Position numbers and translations under genes: made by a program
Shown here: one piece after another, positions 31,729-40,615 of the stretch
Numbering within the stretch: the stretch's first letter is position 1
Layout: every line of letters starts with the position of its first letter
From: Bacteroidota bacterium
GTDB lineage: Bacteria; Bacteroidota; Bacteroidia; Chitinophagales; Saprospiraceae
Reading direction: 5' to 3'
Length of the DNA stretch: 41,040 nt
Assembly: GCA_018222965.1 (NCBI GenBank)
Contig: JAAEZH010000046.1
Coordinates: 1 to 41,040 of the forward strand
The notes under the pieces: generated by a model
What the model was told of the DNA's origin: nothing
The model's input: only the letters and a program-made list of their open reading frames with translations
Database searches by the model: none

Positions 31729-32796
31729 CTACATGGCATTCAACTTCCAGCTATAATCGTGATAATTAATCGTAGCACCAGAGTTGATATTCGTATCTGA
31801 ATAGTCATTCAAATATCCGATCACATTGCCAAAGTCTACTTCATACCAATCGAAGATTTTAGAAATCTTGACGGAGTTTGCTCCCAGCGTATTATACTGT
31901 GGATTGTTGATGAATGCTTTGGTTTGTTTTTCCAACTGCGCATTTAGATTAGCTGCTGTAAAGGCACGATTGAGGAGTGGCGGACAAGACTTAGCCGCAC
32001 AGTTTACCGCAAAGTGGATGCGGGCATCTTTGTAGATGGGCCGCAGAATATCATTCTCAATCTGATTGAGCGAGTAGGTTTTATTGCCGAGTTTAATCCA
32101 TTTTACATCCCAGGGCTCTCCGCCGTGCAGGTCGGTAATACTTCCTACCGGATAATTGTCAATGATCAGCTTTACGGTAAATGCATTGTAGGCATTGATC
32201 CAGTAAGCCATGTTTTCATTGCGCGACCAGTCGGAACGCGGCGGATTATCAGCCAGTAAATCGAGGTAAGATTGGAGCACATCCTTATTGCTCTTCATGG
32301 CGGAATAGTTTACCTGTCCGCTCGAGCTCACGTGTTTGCGCAGGAGTCCGTCCCAGATTACGTGAGAAGGAGCCGTTTGAGGAGCTGGCTCCGGAATTTC
32401 TTCGGTTTGGGTTTCTTCTGTTTTTGGAGTCGAGGTATCAACTTCGGGACTGGTCGCCACTTCAGCCGGACTCTCTTCAGCAGGGGCAGATTCGGTTTCA
32501 GCCGGCATCTCTTCCGTTACTTTGTTTTCCCCTTTGGGTTTTGTGGCCGGAACATCCGATTTACCTTTTGTAGGTTCTGTCTCCGGTTTGGTTTCAGCTT
32601 CTTCGACAGGTGCCAGATCCAGCTCGGGCGATTCGGCAGGCGTTTCCACTGGTGCAGAGATAGATTCCTTTTCTGCTTCCGGGGTGGAAGTGTCTGCAGG
32701 CTTTTCAGCTTGCGCGCAGGCAGCCAGGAGTAAAAAGGAAAACAACAGCGCACCAGAAAGTGGCAGTCTTGGAAGTGATTTGATCGTGTTTTTCAT
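31729..32796 (-). CDS. DUF547 lipoprotein with long acidic Pro/Glu/Thr linker
   Basis: From the ATG at 32796 the product is 355 residues: a lipoprotein signal (lipobox LLAAC, Cys27), a 115-residue linker of Glu, Pro, Thr, Ala and Ser (about 30-145), then a DUF547 domain (about 150-350). Domain hallmarks are MAYWINAYNAFTVKLIIDNYP, NQIENDILRP and ARIHFAVNCAAKSCPPL, the last with the conserved His and two Cys. The function of DUF547 is not known; the His/Cys pattern hints at an enzyme of thiol-protease type (inference). The linker suggests the domain is held far from the membrane. The longer frame to 32988 would place 64 unrelated residues before the signal and is rejected. Confidence 0.8.
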   Translation of the reverse strand: MKNTIKSLPRLPLSGALLFSFLLLAACAQAEKPADTSTPEAEKESISAPVETPAESPELDLAPVEEAETKPETEPTKGKSDVPATKPKGENKVTEEMPAETESAPAEESPAEVATSPEVDTSTPKTEETQTEEIPEPAPQTAPSHVIWDGLLRKHVSSSGQVNYSAMKSNKDVLQSYLDLLADNPPRSDWSRNENMAYWINAYNAFTVKLIIDNYPVGSITDLHGGEPWDVKWIKLGNKTYSLNQIENDILRPIYKDARIHFAVNCAAKSCPPLLNRAFTAANLNAQLEKQTKAFINNPQYNTLGANSVKISKIFDWYEVDFGNVIGYLNDYSDTNINSGATINYHDYSWKLNAM

Positions 32797-33067
32797 AAGG
32801 GGATGTTTGAAAGAGAAACCCAAACGGGCCCTACTAAGTTCGATTTTATTTTTAAAACGGGCGACAAAGGCACCCGAATTCAGGGGGGTTGGTTCTGAAG
32901 GCGACAAAGCCATTCGCCAGGGCCGACAGGCCGCAAGGCACCCCAATCCTGAAAAGTATCCACTTTTCAAGGACAAGACATATTTCAAAAGGCGGCTTTA
33001 GTACTATTATTCCCTGATTGTGGAAAAATCCAACAGATCAGACTTCCCGATTTATTTAGGAAAATAC

Positions 33068-33075
33068 TAGCTTTG
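33068..33075 (+). promoter_or_regulatory. -7 promoter element of the TPR gene
   Basis: TAGCTTTG matches TAnnTTTG perfectly and ends only five bases before the ATG at 33081, so the transcript would be leaderless or nearly so. No TTTG -33 element is seen at the right distance. Confidence 0.45.
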
Positions 33076-33080
33076 TCGAC

Positions 33081-34187
33081 ATGATAAAAACGCTGCTGGT
33101 CTGGTTGCCGGCCGTTTGTTGTCCCCTCCTGCTTTCGGCTCAACCACTTTCTGATGTAATGTGGGAAATGTATGAAATGGATAATTTCGAAGGTGCCATT
33201 GAGCTTGCCCTCGAAGCAGACTCTCTGTGTACCTCAGATATTTATACGCTGGGTCTGTGTTATTATTCGGTCAACGAAGACCTCCTTGCCGTGGAGCAGT
33301 TTTCAAAAGTGCTGGAAGAGAAGCCCAAACATGCCGGTGCTCATTTTTTCAACGGGCAAAGTCTGATGTTTCTGGGATTAAACCAACAAGCGATCCAACA
33401 TCTGAAGCAGGCGGTAAGTCTGGAACCCGACCATTGTGATTATTTGACGGGACTGGGATCTGCTTACCATACAACCGGCCGACCGGATAGCGCCCTCCTT
33501 TGTTATAAAAAGGCGCTAGCCTTGGGAGGCTGTATGGAAAACCTGTACATCTACCGGGCCAAAGCCTTTGAAGCCCTGGAAAAGCAGGATTCTGCCCTGG
33601 CCGTTTATTACCAGGCAGTAAACAAGCTGTCGCCTGAATCCGAGATTTTTGAAGAGAGTATGTACCATATCGGAATGTATGAGTACCTCAACGGAAATCT
33701 GGAAATGGCTGAAAAGGCATTTCACCGGCTGATAGAGATTCGTCCGCATCAACTGCATTATGTGCCCAAATTGATTCAGGTGTATTACGCGCTGGAAGAA
33801 TATGAAAAAGGGGATTCGCTGAAGCAAAAACTTTATGGCGCAAACGAGCGCGGAGAACTCGACGAGGCCTTTGTGAAAGACGGATTCTGCTTTGATCAGT
33901 TTACCTGGAGAGGCAAAAGAATCTACGCCTACGAATCGATTGGGATTCAGGGGCCACTCTATAATAAGTATGTGTTTTTCGTGGCACATCCCGATGGAGA
34001 GGTAATCCGACAGATCCAGTTGGAACACCGGCCGGATGTGCTGGATAAAGGCTATTATTTTGTCCTGACACACACCAATTATCGGGGACATGAAAATCTC
34101 TGGCAATACCTTTTTGAGAAAGACGTTGAGTATCAGGATATAAAGAAATCTGTGTTGCGTATCTTGCGGCAGGAAAAAAGTAAATGA
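33081..34187 (+). CDS. Exported TPR protein
   Basis: This 368-residue protein has a signal peptide (about 1-21, ending LLLSAQ) and then at least five tetratricopeptide repeats (about 25-250). Characteristic helix pairs include EDLLAVEQFSKVLEEKPKHAGAHFF, NQQAIQHLKQAVSLEPDH and NLEMAEKAFHRLIEIRPHQ. The last 110 residues form a separate, mostly beta, domain (FTWRGKRIYAYESI ... YVFFVAHPDGEVIRQIQLEHR) that I do not recognise. TPR proteins usually assemble complexes; with the gld genes 72 bases downstream it may be an envelope partner, but there is no direct evidence. The upstream gap of 284 bases separates it from the divergent DUF547 gene. Confidence 0.75.
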   Translation: MIKTLLVWLPAVCCPLLLSAQPLSDVMWEMYEMDNFEGAIELALEADSLCTSDIYTLGLCYYSVNEDLLAVEQFSKVLEEKPKHAGAHFFNGQSLMFLGLNQQAIQHLKQAVSLEPDHCDYLTGLGSAYHTTGRPDSALLCYKKALALGGCMENLYIYRAKAFEALEKQDSALAVYYQAVNKLSPESEIFEESMYHIGMYEYLNGNLEMAEKAFHRLIEIRPHQLHYVPKLIQVYYALEEYEKGDSLKQKLYGANERGELDEAFVKDGFCFDQFTWRGKRIYAYESIGIQGPLYNKYVFFVAHPDGEVIRQIQLEHRPDVLDKGYYFVLTHTNYRGHENLWQYLFEKDVEYQDIKKSVLRILRQEKSK

Positions 34188-34259
34188 ATTAATGAGGACT
34201 GAGGAATGCAGAATGTTGAATTCTCACTTCTCAATTCAAAATTCTCAATTCAATTTTTG

Positions 34260-35174
34260 ATGTCTGTAATAGTAGAAGGACTTACCAAAATATACGATAC
34301 CCAGCGGGCTGTCGACGATATCTCATTCAAAGCAAATAAGGGAGAGATCCTGGGTTTTTTGGGGCCAAATGGTGCCGGAAAGACCACGACCATGAAAGTC
34401 ATTACCACCTTTATCCCGCCTTCAGCCGGAAAGGTTTCGGTTTGTGGCTTTGATGTGGAAAAGCAGCCGATGGAGGTGCGTCGTCGATTGGGATATTTAC
34501 CCGAGCACAATCCGCTATACCGGGAAATGTATGTGCGGGAATACCTTCAGTTTATTGCCCGCCTGCACAAAGATCCACTGAGTCGGGTCGATGAGATGAT
34601 CGAACTGACCGGTTTGCAGCGCGAAAGCCACAAACACATTGGCGCTCTTTCGAAGGGGTATCGCCAGCGGGTGGGATTGGCACAGGCATTATTGCACGAT
34701 CCGGAAGTATTGATTCTGGATGAACCAACCTCCGGGCTTGATCCCAACCAATTGGTGGAAATTCGGCAATTGATCAAAAAAATAGGGGAGGAGAAGACTG
34801 TTATTTTCTCGACCCACATCATGCAGGAAGTTCAGGCATTGTGCGACCGGGTACTGATCATCAATCAGGGCAAACTGGTTGCCGACGATCCGATCGACCG
34901 CCTGCAGGAACGCATCAGCGGACGGAGCCTGGTGACCGTCGAATTTGCCAAAGAAGTTAAGCTTTCAGACCTGGAGTCTATATCCGGAGTGGATAGTGTG
35001 AAGAAACTTGGCCGCAATCGCTGGGAACTCACTTCTTCCGAATCGAAAGATGTACGCGAAGCTGTATTTAATTTCGCGGTAAGCGCAAACAAACCCTTGC
35101 TGGAACTGCACAAAGAAACCCTCAGTGTAGAAAATGTATTCCAGCATCTGACGCAAAATGCGGTGCATGCATAG
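34260..35174 (+). CDS. gldA: GldA, ABC transporter ATP-binding subunit
   Basis: From the ATG at 34260 (MSVIVEGLTKIYD) this 304-residue ATPase matches GldA. Walker A is GPNGAGKTT, the signature motif is LSKGYRQRVGLAQAL, Walker B is VLILDEPTSGLDP and the switch His is in STHIMQE. The C-terminal 80 residues form the accessory region seen in GldA-type ATPases. GldA works with GldF and GldG, encoded downstream, in an ABC transporter needed for gliding in Flavobacterium; its cargo is unknown. The longer frame from 34206 adds 18 residues from an AT-rich direct-repeat spacer and is rejected. The stop overlaps the next gene by 17 bases. Confidence 0.93.
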   Translation: MSVIVEGLTKIYDTQRAVDDISFKANKGEILGFLGPNGAGKTTTMKVITTFIPPSAGKVSVCGFDVEKQPMEVRRRLGYLPEHNPLYREMYVREYLQFIARLHKDPLSRVDEMIELTGLQRESHKHIGALSKGYRQRVGLAQALLHDPEVLILDEPTSGLDPNQLVEIRQLIKKIGEEKTVIFSTHIMQEVQALCDRVLIINQGKLVADDPIDRLQERISGRSLVTVEFAKEVKLSDLESISGVDSVKKLGRNRWELTSSESKDVREAVFNFAVSANKPLLELHKETLSVENVFQHLTQNAVHA

Positions 35175-35856
35175 GATTCTGCTGACATACATACTGGCCA
35201 TCTGTATTCTGGTACCGGTATCCGGCATATCGGGGCAGGATTCTGTACTGATTAGTAAGAATTTTGAATTTCAGGATGGCATATACCTGAGCTTTGCTTC
35301 TTTCCAGGCAAACAAGCCCGATATCCTGTGGGAATCAGTGGATGCTACGATCTATACCAACCCGCAAACCCATCTGACCAAAATTGCAGAGGTTTGGCGA
35401 CTGGAGTCGAATGAATTTGTCGAGCAACTAAATCCCGAAAATTTCTGGGGGATTTGTCGGAACGGCATCCCATCGATTTTGCTTTCTAAGGATGCCGTAC
35501 AAAAAGAATTAGCTACTTTTGCAGCGCTTCGGCTGCGGGGCAAGATTTGTTATTTTGCCTGGCCCGACAGCGAAGTTCGAAACATAACCATGTCGGCCTA
35601 CAATCCCCGAACGGGAAGGCCGTTTCGAACCGGTGTAGTGAAGCGTGAAGTGGACGTACTGCGGGAATTTATCCTGCATTTTGAGACCGGAGAGATCCGG
35701 GCTTTTACCTTAAACAACTTCATTGATTGGATTCCGGATGATCCGGGCTTAAAAAAATCAGTTTTGGAACTGGATGAATCGGAAGTGGAAGAGAAACTCT
35801 TTCGCTGCCTCTTGATCTATGTAGACCGAAACGCTGTTTATACACTGAAAAGCTGA
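35158..35856 (+). CDS. Unknown exported protein inside the gld cluster
   Basis: This 232-residue protein starts within the end of gldA (17-base overlap; an ATG at 35167 gives an 8-base overlap and the neater signal peptide MHRILLTYILAICILVPVSG). After the signal the mature part (about 27-232) has mixed alpha/beta character with no motif I recognise. Noteworthy segments are NFEFQDGIYLSFASFQANKPD, the Phe-Trp-rich ENFWGICRNGIPSI, an Arg-rich stretch and a final VLELDESEVEEKLFRCLLIYVDRN. The tight overlap strongly suggests co-translation with gldA. It might be an accessory component of the Gld transporter, or simply a passenger gene. Function unknown. Confidence 0.7.
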   Translation: MRCMHRILLTYILAICILVPVSGISGQDSVLISKNFEFQDGIYLSFASFQANKPDILWESVDATIYTNPQTHLTKIAEVWRLESNEFVEQLNPENFWGICRNGIPSILLSKDAVQKELATFAALRLRGKICYFAWPDSEVRNITMSAYNPRTGRPFRTGVVKREVDVLREFILHFETGEIRAFTLNNFIDWIPDDPGLKKSVLELDESEVEEKLFRCLLIYVDRNAVYTLKS

Positions 35857-35913
35857 AGGGCATCTTAAAGGAGCCAACGGAAGCATAATCAGACCAAAAT
35901 CAGATCCCAATCT

Positions 35914-36645
35914 ATGTGGAGTATCTATTTAAAAGAATTAAACACCTTTTTCAGTTCGCTGATCGGTTACATCGTGATCGGAGTCTTTCTGATCTTTACC
36001 GGTTTGATGATGTTTGTCTTTCCGGACACCAGCCTGCTGAATTACAATTACGCTACGCTAAACCAACTGTTTGAGTTGGCACCGCTGGTGTTTTTGTTCC
36101 TGATTCCGGCAATCACCATGCGGTCCTTTGCCGAAGAGAATCAAAACGGAACCATTGAGTTGCTCGTCACTAAGCCACTCACCGAATTTCACATCATCTT
36201 TGGCAAGTTTCTCGCCAGTATGACGCTGGTACTTTTTGCTTTGCTTCCCACCTTGCTATACTACTATACGGTGTATCAACTGGGAGCCCCAAAAGGCAAT
36301 TTGGATTCCGGAGCTATTATGGGCTCTTACATCGGCTTGCTGATGCTGGGAGGGGTGTTTGTAGCCATCGGCCTGTTTGCCTCCTCGCTGGCCAATAACC
36401 AGATCGTTGGTTTTATCCTGGCAACCTTCCTTTGTTTCCTACTTTATTACGGCTTTTTCTTCTTTAGCAAACTGCCGGTATTTGTAGGGAAAAGCGATGA
36501 CCTGGTTCAGATGATCGGAATTGATTATCACTACGCCAGCATAAGCAGGGGAGTGATGGACAGCCGGGATATGATCTATTTTTTCAGTGTGATCGGCGTA
36601 TTCCTGTATCTCACCCAGACATCACTGGAAAGACGTAAATGGTAA
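35914..36645 (+). CDS. gldF: GldF, ABC transporter permease
   Basis: This 243-residue ABC-2 type permease has about six membrane helices (near 13-33, 47-67, 100-120, 135-155, 165-190 and 220-238). FAEENQNGTIELLVTKPLTEFHIIFGKFLA is the standard ABC-2 permease coupling region (SEE...GT.E.L...P). In F. johnsoniae GldF and GldG form the membrane part of the Gld ABC transporter. It follows the unknown gene after 57 bases and overlaps gldG by seven bases. The length is normal for the family. Confidence 0.9.
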   Translation: MWSIYLKELNTFFSSLIGYIVIGVFLIFTGLMMFVFPDTSLLNYNYATLNQLFELAPLVFLFLIPAITMRSFAEENQNGTIELLVTKPLTEFHIIFGKFLASMTLVLFALLPTLLYYYTVYQLGAPKGNLDSGAIMGSYIGLLMLGGVFVAIGLFASSLANNQIVGFILATFLCFLLYYGFFFFSKLPVFVGKSDDLVQMIGIDYHYASISRGVMDSRDMIYFFSVIGVFLYLTQTSLERRKW

Positions 36646-38351
36646 AAACGAGAGGCATGTCAGCAAAGAAAAGAAATCAATCGCTACTAAATCTGCTGCT
36701 CGTTTTGGGTATTGCCTTTGCGGCGAATATCCTCGGCAGCTTTGTACACGGATATATTGACCTTACGGAAGATAAACGCTTCACACTTACGGAGCCTACC
36801 GAAGACTTATTGAATCAACTCGATGATGTCGTTTTCGTACGGGTTTTGCTCGAAGGAAAGTTTCCGGCCGGATTCAAAAGGTTGCAACGCTCCACCGAAG
36901 AAATGCTCGACGATTTCCGGGGAGAAACCGGATACCTCGAGTATGAATTTGAGGATCCTTCAGAAGGTTCCATGGAAGAAGTGAATGCCCGCCGCGAAGA
37001 ACTGGCAAATGAAGGCATTGTGCCCACTCTTTTCCGCATGAAAGATGTGGAAGGCACAGAAGAAAGACTGATCTATCCCTATGCGACCTTTTATTACAAA
37101 GGCCGCTCGGTCAGTGTAAATCTGCTCGAAAATCAGGGCGGGCAATCCCAGGAAGAAGTGCTGAATAACTCCATCAGTTTGCTGGAGTATAAATTTGCCA
37201 ATGCCATCCAGAAACTCATGCTGGAACGCAAGCAGGTAATCGCCTTTACTTCCGGCCACGGCGAACTGGGAGAATTGCAAACAGGCGATCTGGTAAACAG
37301 CCTTCGCCAGTTTTACGATGTAGGCCGCTTTAATTTGGACAGCGCTTTTCAAATTCCGCCACAAATAGATCTGCTCTTCGTTGCCAAACCGCGCGGTCCT
37401 TTCAGCGAGCGGGATAAATTCCTGATCGACCAGTATGTTATGAACGGGGGCAAGGTCATTTGGCTGGTGGAAAAACTGAATGCCACCAACGACAGTATCC
37501 CACCCGGTGGATTTTATGTGCCGCAGGATTATCCCCTGCAACTCGATGACATCCTGTTTAAATACGGCGTGCGGGTGGAACCGAGCCTGGCGCTGGACCT
37601 ACAGTGCTCCAGTATTCCCCAGGTGGTGGGGATGCAGGGCGGCAAACCACAGATCGACCTGTTTCCCTGGTATTACCATCCGGTCGTAACGCCCAAAGCA
37701 GACCATCCGATTGTAAAGGGATTGGACAATGTCAACTTCTTTTTCCCCGGAAGACTCGATCTGGTGCGCACAAAAACAGAAACCGAACAAACCGTTCTGC
37801 TTACCACCTCCGAATACAGCCGCGAGCAATTGTCGCCGGTTAGATTGAGTTTTGAGATTCTGCGGTATGAGCCCGAACCAAGTGCCTTTAACAAAGGCGA
37901 ATTACCCCTCGCTGTATTGCTGGAAGGAACCTTTCCTTCTCTGTATGAAAACCGGGTTTCAGACGCCATGCTGGCCGGTTTGGAGCAGATCGACCAGGAG
38001 TACAAATCAACTTCCGCACCTACAAAAATGGTGGTGATTGCAGATGGAGATTTGGCCGCCAACACCATTAGCCGGGAAACCGGGCAGCCACGACCTCTGG
38101 GGTATAACCCATACGATCGCTATCAATATTCGAATAAAGATTTTTTGCTGAATTGTGTAGAGTACCTGCTTGACCGAAACGGCGTAATCGAAGCCCGTGG
38201 AAAAGAAGTAAAACTTCGCCTGCTGGATACCGTTAAGGCTGAAGCCAATAAATCAAGTTGGCAGTTTCTCAACCTTGGCATACCGGTATTGTTTTTATTA
38301 ATCTTCGGATTAATCTATAACTACCTGCGCAAGCGCAAATATGCTCGATAG
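36639..38351 (+). CDS. gldG: GldG, gliding-motility ABC transporter substrate-binding/accessory subunit
   Basis: This 570-residue protein has one N-terminal membrane helix (about 19-40), a large extracytoplasmic region and a C-terminal helix (about 545-563) with a basic tail, as in GldG. Family features include YIDLTEDKRFTLTEPT after the first helix, VIAFTSGHGELGE near 200-212 and DYPLQLDDILFKYGVRVE near 295. GldG is the non-permease membrane partner of GldF. The frame overlaps gldF by seven bases; an ATG at 36657 with a GAGAGG just before it is an alternative start. The DUF4340 gene follows after 41 bases, an association common to GldG-type operons. Confidence 0.9.
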   Translation: MVKTRGMSAKKRNQSLLNLLLVLGIAFAANILGSFVHGYIDLTEDKRFTLTEPTEDLLNQLDDVVFVRVLLEGKFPAGFKRLQRSTEEMLDDFRGETGYLEYEFEDPSEGSMEEVNARREELANEGIVPTLFRMKDVEGTEERLIYPYATFYYKGRSVSVNLLENQGGQSQEEVLNNSISLLEYKFANAIQKLMLERKQVIAFTSGHGELGELQTGDLVNSLRQFYDVGRFNLDSAFQIPPQIDLLFVAKPRGPFSERDKFLIDQYVMNGGKVIWLVEKLNATNDSIPPGGFYVPQDYPLQLDDILFKYGVRVEPSLALDLQCSSIPQVVGMQGGKPQIDLFPWYYHPVVTPKADHPIVKGLDNVNFFFPGRLDLVRTKTETEQTVLLTTSEYSREQLSPVRLSFEILRYEPEPSAFNKGELPLAVLLEGTFPSLYENRVSDAMLAGLEQIDQEYKSTSAPTKMVVIADGDLAANTISRETGQPRPLGYNPYDRYQYSNKDFLLNCVEYLLDRNGVIEARGKEVKLRLLDTVKAEANKSSWQFLNLGIPVLFLLIFGLIYNYLRKRKYAR

Positions 38352-38392
38352 AAAATGAAGAAACTACTTTCCGACAATAGAAAACTAAAGCT

Positions 38393-39385
38393 ATGAATAA
38401 AACAAAAATCTTACTGATCCTCTTTGCCATTATCGGCAGTGTAGCTGCCTGGATGCTGGTCAAAAAAGGAGGCGACGACAAAACCACGGTCCTCACCTGG
38501 GAACGCGATTTTAAGATCGATAATGTCGACGATATCCATAAGATCTTTGTAGCCGACCGCAAAGGAAATACCGCTACCCTCGAACGGGCTGACGGCTACT
38601 GGATCTACGATGAAAAGTACCGGGCCAACCCGCAGGTAATTAAAAACATGATGGAGGTCTTTAAATCGGTAGAGATTCTCTACGTGCCTCCTAAAGCAGC
38701 GGTTGAAACGATGGTTACCGACCTGGCTGCCAATGGCATCAAAGTGGAAACATTTGATGAGTCCGGCAAAAAGATCAAAGGGTATTACATCGGCGGATCA
38801 ACCCCCGACGAGCGCGGCACCTTTATGATCCGCGAAGGAGCGGAAACGCCTTTCGTAACCAGTGTACTTTATTTCTCGGGCACTTTCTGGATTCGTTTTG
38901 TTCCACAAGGCGATAAGTGGCGCGACAAGACGGTCTTCGGCTACCAGCCGGAAGAGATTGCCCGGGTTAGCGTGGAATACCCAAAGCAGCGAGAGAAATC
39001 CTTCATCCTGAATTCTACCGACGAAGGTTATGTGGTTTCACCTTATTACGACCTGAGCGATGGTATGGAAGGTCAAACTTCTCAAGGTGCCGCAGAGCGC
39101 TATCTGACCGGATTTGAAACCCTCCTGGCAGAAAACTACATCAACGGCAGTCCGAGTCTGCAAAACGTGAAGGATAAGATTCCATTTACTTCGATCACGG
39201 TGGAAACCGTTGATGGCGACGAAAAGCAGATAAAACTGTGGCCCATGGACAATATCGATAATTACGGTCGGGTCATAAGCGAAGATACCGAGCGCTATTA
39301 TTGCCTGGACAGTAATGGGGACTTTCTGCTAATCCAACATCAGGTGTTTCAGGATATCCTGTGGGCTTATGAGTCGTTTTTTTAG
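38393..39385 (+). CDS. DUF4340 family membrane-anchored protein
   Basis: This 330-residue protein has an N-terminal membrane helix (about 5-24) and an extracytoplasmic DUF4340 region. The expected front part is present: VDDIHKIFVADRKGNTATLERADGYWIY, with the tandem-repeat-like 'W.I.......A....V..ll' pattern. DUF4340 proteins typically sit beside GldG-like genes in ABC-2 transporter operons, where they may form the outer part of the complex. No enzymatic residues are seen. The 41-base gap from gldG and the shared strand fit one operon. Its role in the Gld transporter is inferred from gene order. Confidence 0.85.
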   Translation: MNKTKILLILFAIIGSVAAWMLVKKGGDDKTTVLTWERDFKIDNVDDIHKIFVADRKGNTATLERADGYWIYDEKYRANPQVIKNMMEVFKSVEILYVPPKAAVETMVTDLAANGIKVETFDESGKKIKGYYIGGSTPDERGTFMIREGAETPFVTSVLYFSGTFWIRFVPQGDKWRDKTVFGYQPEEIARVSVEYPKQREKSFILNSTDEGYVVSPYYDLSDGMEGQTSQGAAERYLTGFETLLAENYINGSPSLQNVKDKIPFTSITVETVDGDEKQIKLWPMDNIDNYGRVISEDTERYYCLDSNGDFLLIQHQVFQDILWAYESFF

Positions 39386-39406
39386 GCATGTAGTATCTTA
39401 GACCCT

Positions 39407-40615
39407 ATGTCGAGATTCATTCTGATCATTTTGTTGTTATTCCCGCTGGGCGCCCAGACTGCAATGGCTCCGGCCTGGGGTTTTTTTGGCCACCGCCGGA
39501 TCAATCGCCTGGCTGTTTTCACCTTGCCTCCGGAGATGATCCGGTTTTACAAACAGCATATTGAATACGTTACCGAACATGCGGTGGATCCCGATAAACG
39601 GCGTTATGCTACTAAGCACGAGGCGGTTAGACACTATATAGATATTGATCATTGGGGAGCATATCCATTCAATGAAGTGCCCCGAAACTGGACAGATGCG
39701 CTCATGCGTTATACCGAAATAAGTGTCGTTCGGGAGAGTGGAGATACCGTTTTACTCAATGGCAACGATATTCATTTTGAGGAAGACGATTTCTGGTGGT
39801 ATCGCTCCGGTCCCCTGAAGGAAGCCGGTCTGAGCCTGCCGGATTCCACTTACCGCCGCTTTTTTCAGGACAACATACTGCCTCAGTATTACGAGGATGC
39901 CTGGACGCTGGATTGCGACTTGCTGATTGATTTTTTCGGGCTTTCGCCGAATTTTGATTGTAGCTCGGCCCATGCCATCGATCCCTTCTCAGAATATGGG
40001 ATTTTGCCTTACCACCTTCTCCAAATGCAACGCCGACTTACCCGCGCCTTTATGGATGGAGATGCAGAGAAAATATTACGCCTTTCGGCGGATTTCGGAC
40101 ATTACATTGGAGACGGGCACGTTCCCTTACATACCACCGAAAATTACAATGGCCAGCTGACCGGTCAGGATGGCATCCACGGTTTTTGGGAAAGCCGGAT
40201 TCCAGAGCTGTTTGCCGATGAGCAGTACGACTTCTTCGTGGGTAAAGCCGAGTACAAAGAGGATCCCGGACAATGGTTTTGGGATATTGTACTGGAAAGT
40301 CATCAACTGGTAGATAGCGTGCTGTTGATTGACAGAGAACTCAGAGAGACCTTTCCGGAAGATCAACAATTCTGTTACGAGGATCGGCTGGGAGTGAATA
40401 TCCGAACCCAGTGTCCTGAATATGCCGCGGCCTATCAAGCTCGCCTCCAGGGCACCATTGAAGCTAGAATGCGTGCTTCCATTAGAGCAGTGGGCAGTGC
40501 CTGGTATACAGCCTGGGTAGATGCCGGATCTCCACCCCTTCAATTTGATTTGGCAGACATTCCGGAGGAAGAAATAGAACGAGGCGGCGAAGCAAAGGGG
40601 AGGAAGCACGAATAG
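39407..40615 (+). CDS. Zinc-dependent phospholipase C / S1-P1 nuclease superfamily protein
   Basis: This 402-residue exported protein has a signal peptide (about 1-21) followed directly by a mature N-terminal region with Trp24 and His29 (WGFFGHRRIN), as in enzymes that use a near-terminal Trp to bind zinc. The trinuclear zinc pattern is complete: DxD-His at 79-82, His232-x3-Asp236-x5-His242 (HYIGDGHVPLH) and His258-x3-Glu262 (HGFWE), with the spacing of Bacillus cereus phospholipase C and S1/P1 nuclease. Whether it cuts phospholipids or nucleic acid cannot be told. A TATCTTAG element at 39394-39401 could give it its own promoter 21 bases after the DUF4340 gene. The C-terminus ends in a charged stretch. 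Confidence 0.82.
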   Translation: MSRFILIILLLFPLGAQTAMAPAWGFFGHRRINRLAVFTLPPEMIRFYKQHIEYVTEHAVDPDKRRYATKHEAVRHYIDIDHWGAYPFNEVPRNWTDALMRYTEISVVRESGDTVLLNGNDIHFEEDDFWWYRSGPLKEAGLSLPDSTYRRFFQDNILPQYYEDAWTLDCDLLIDFFGLSPNFDCSSAHAIDPFSEYGILPYHLLQMQRRLTRAFMDGDAEKILRLSADFGHYIGDGHVPLHTTENYNGQLTGQDGIHGFWESRIPELFADEQYDFFVGKAEYKEDPGQWFWDIVLESHQLVDSVLLIDRELRETFPEDQQFCYEDRLGVNIRTQCPEYAAAYQARLQGTIEARMRASIRAVGSAWYTAWVDAGSPPLQFDLADIPEEEIERGGEAKGRKHE

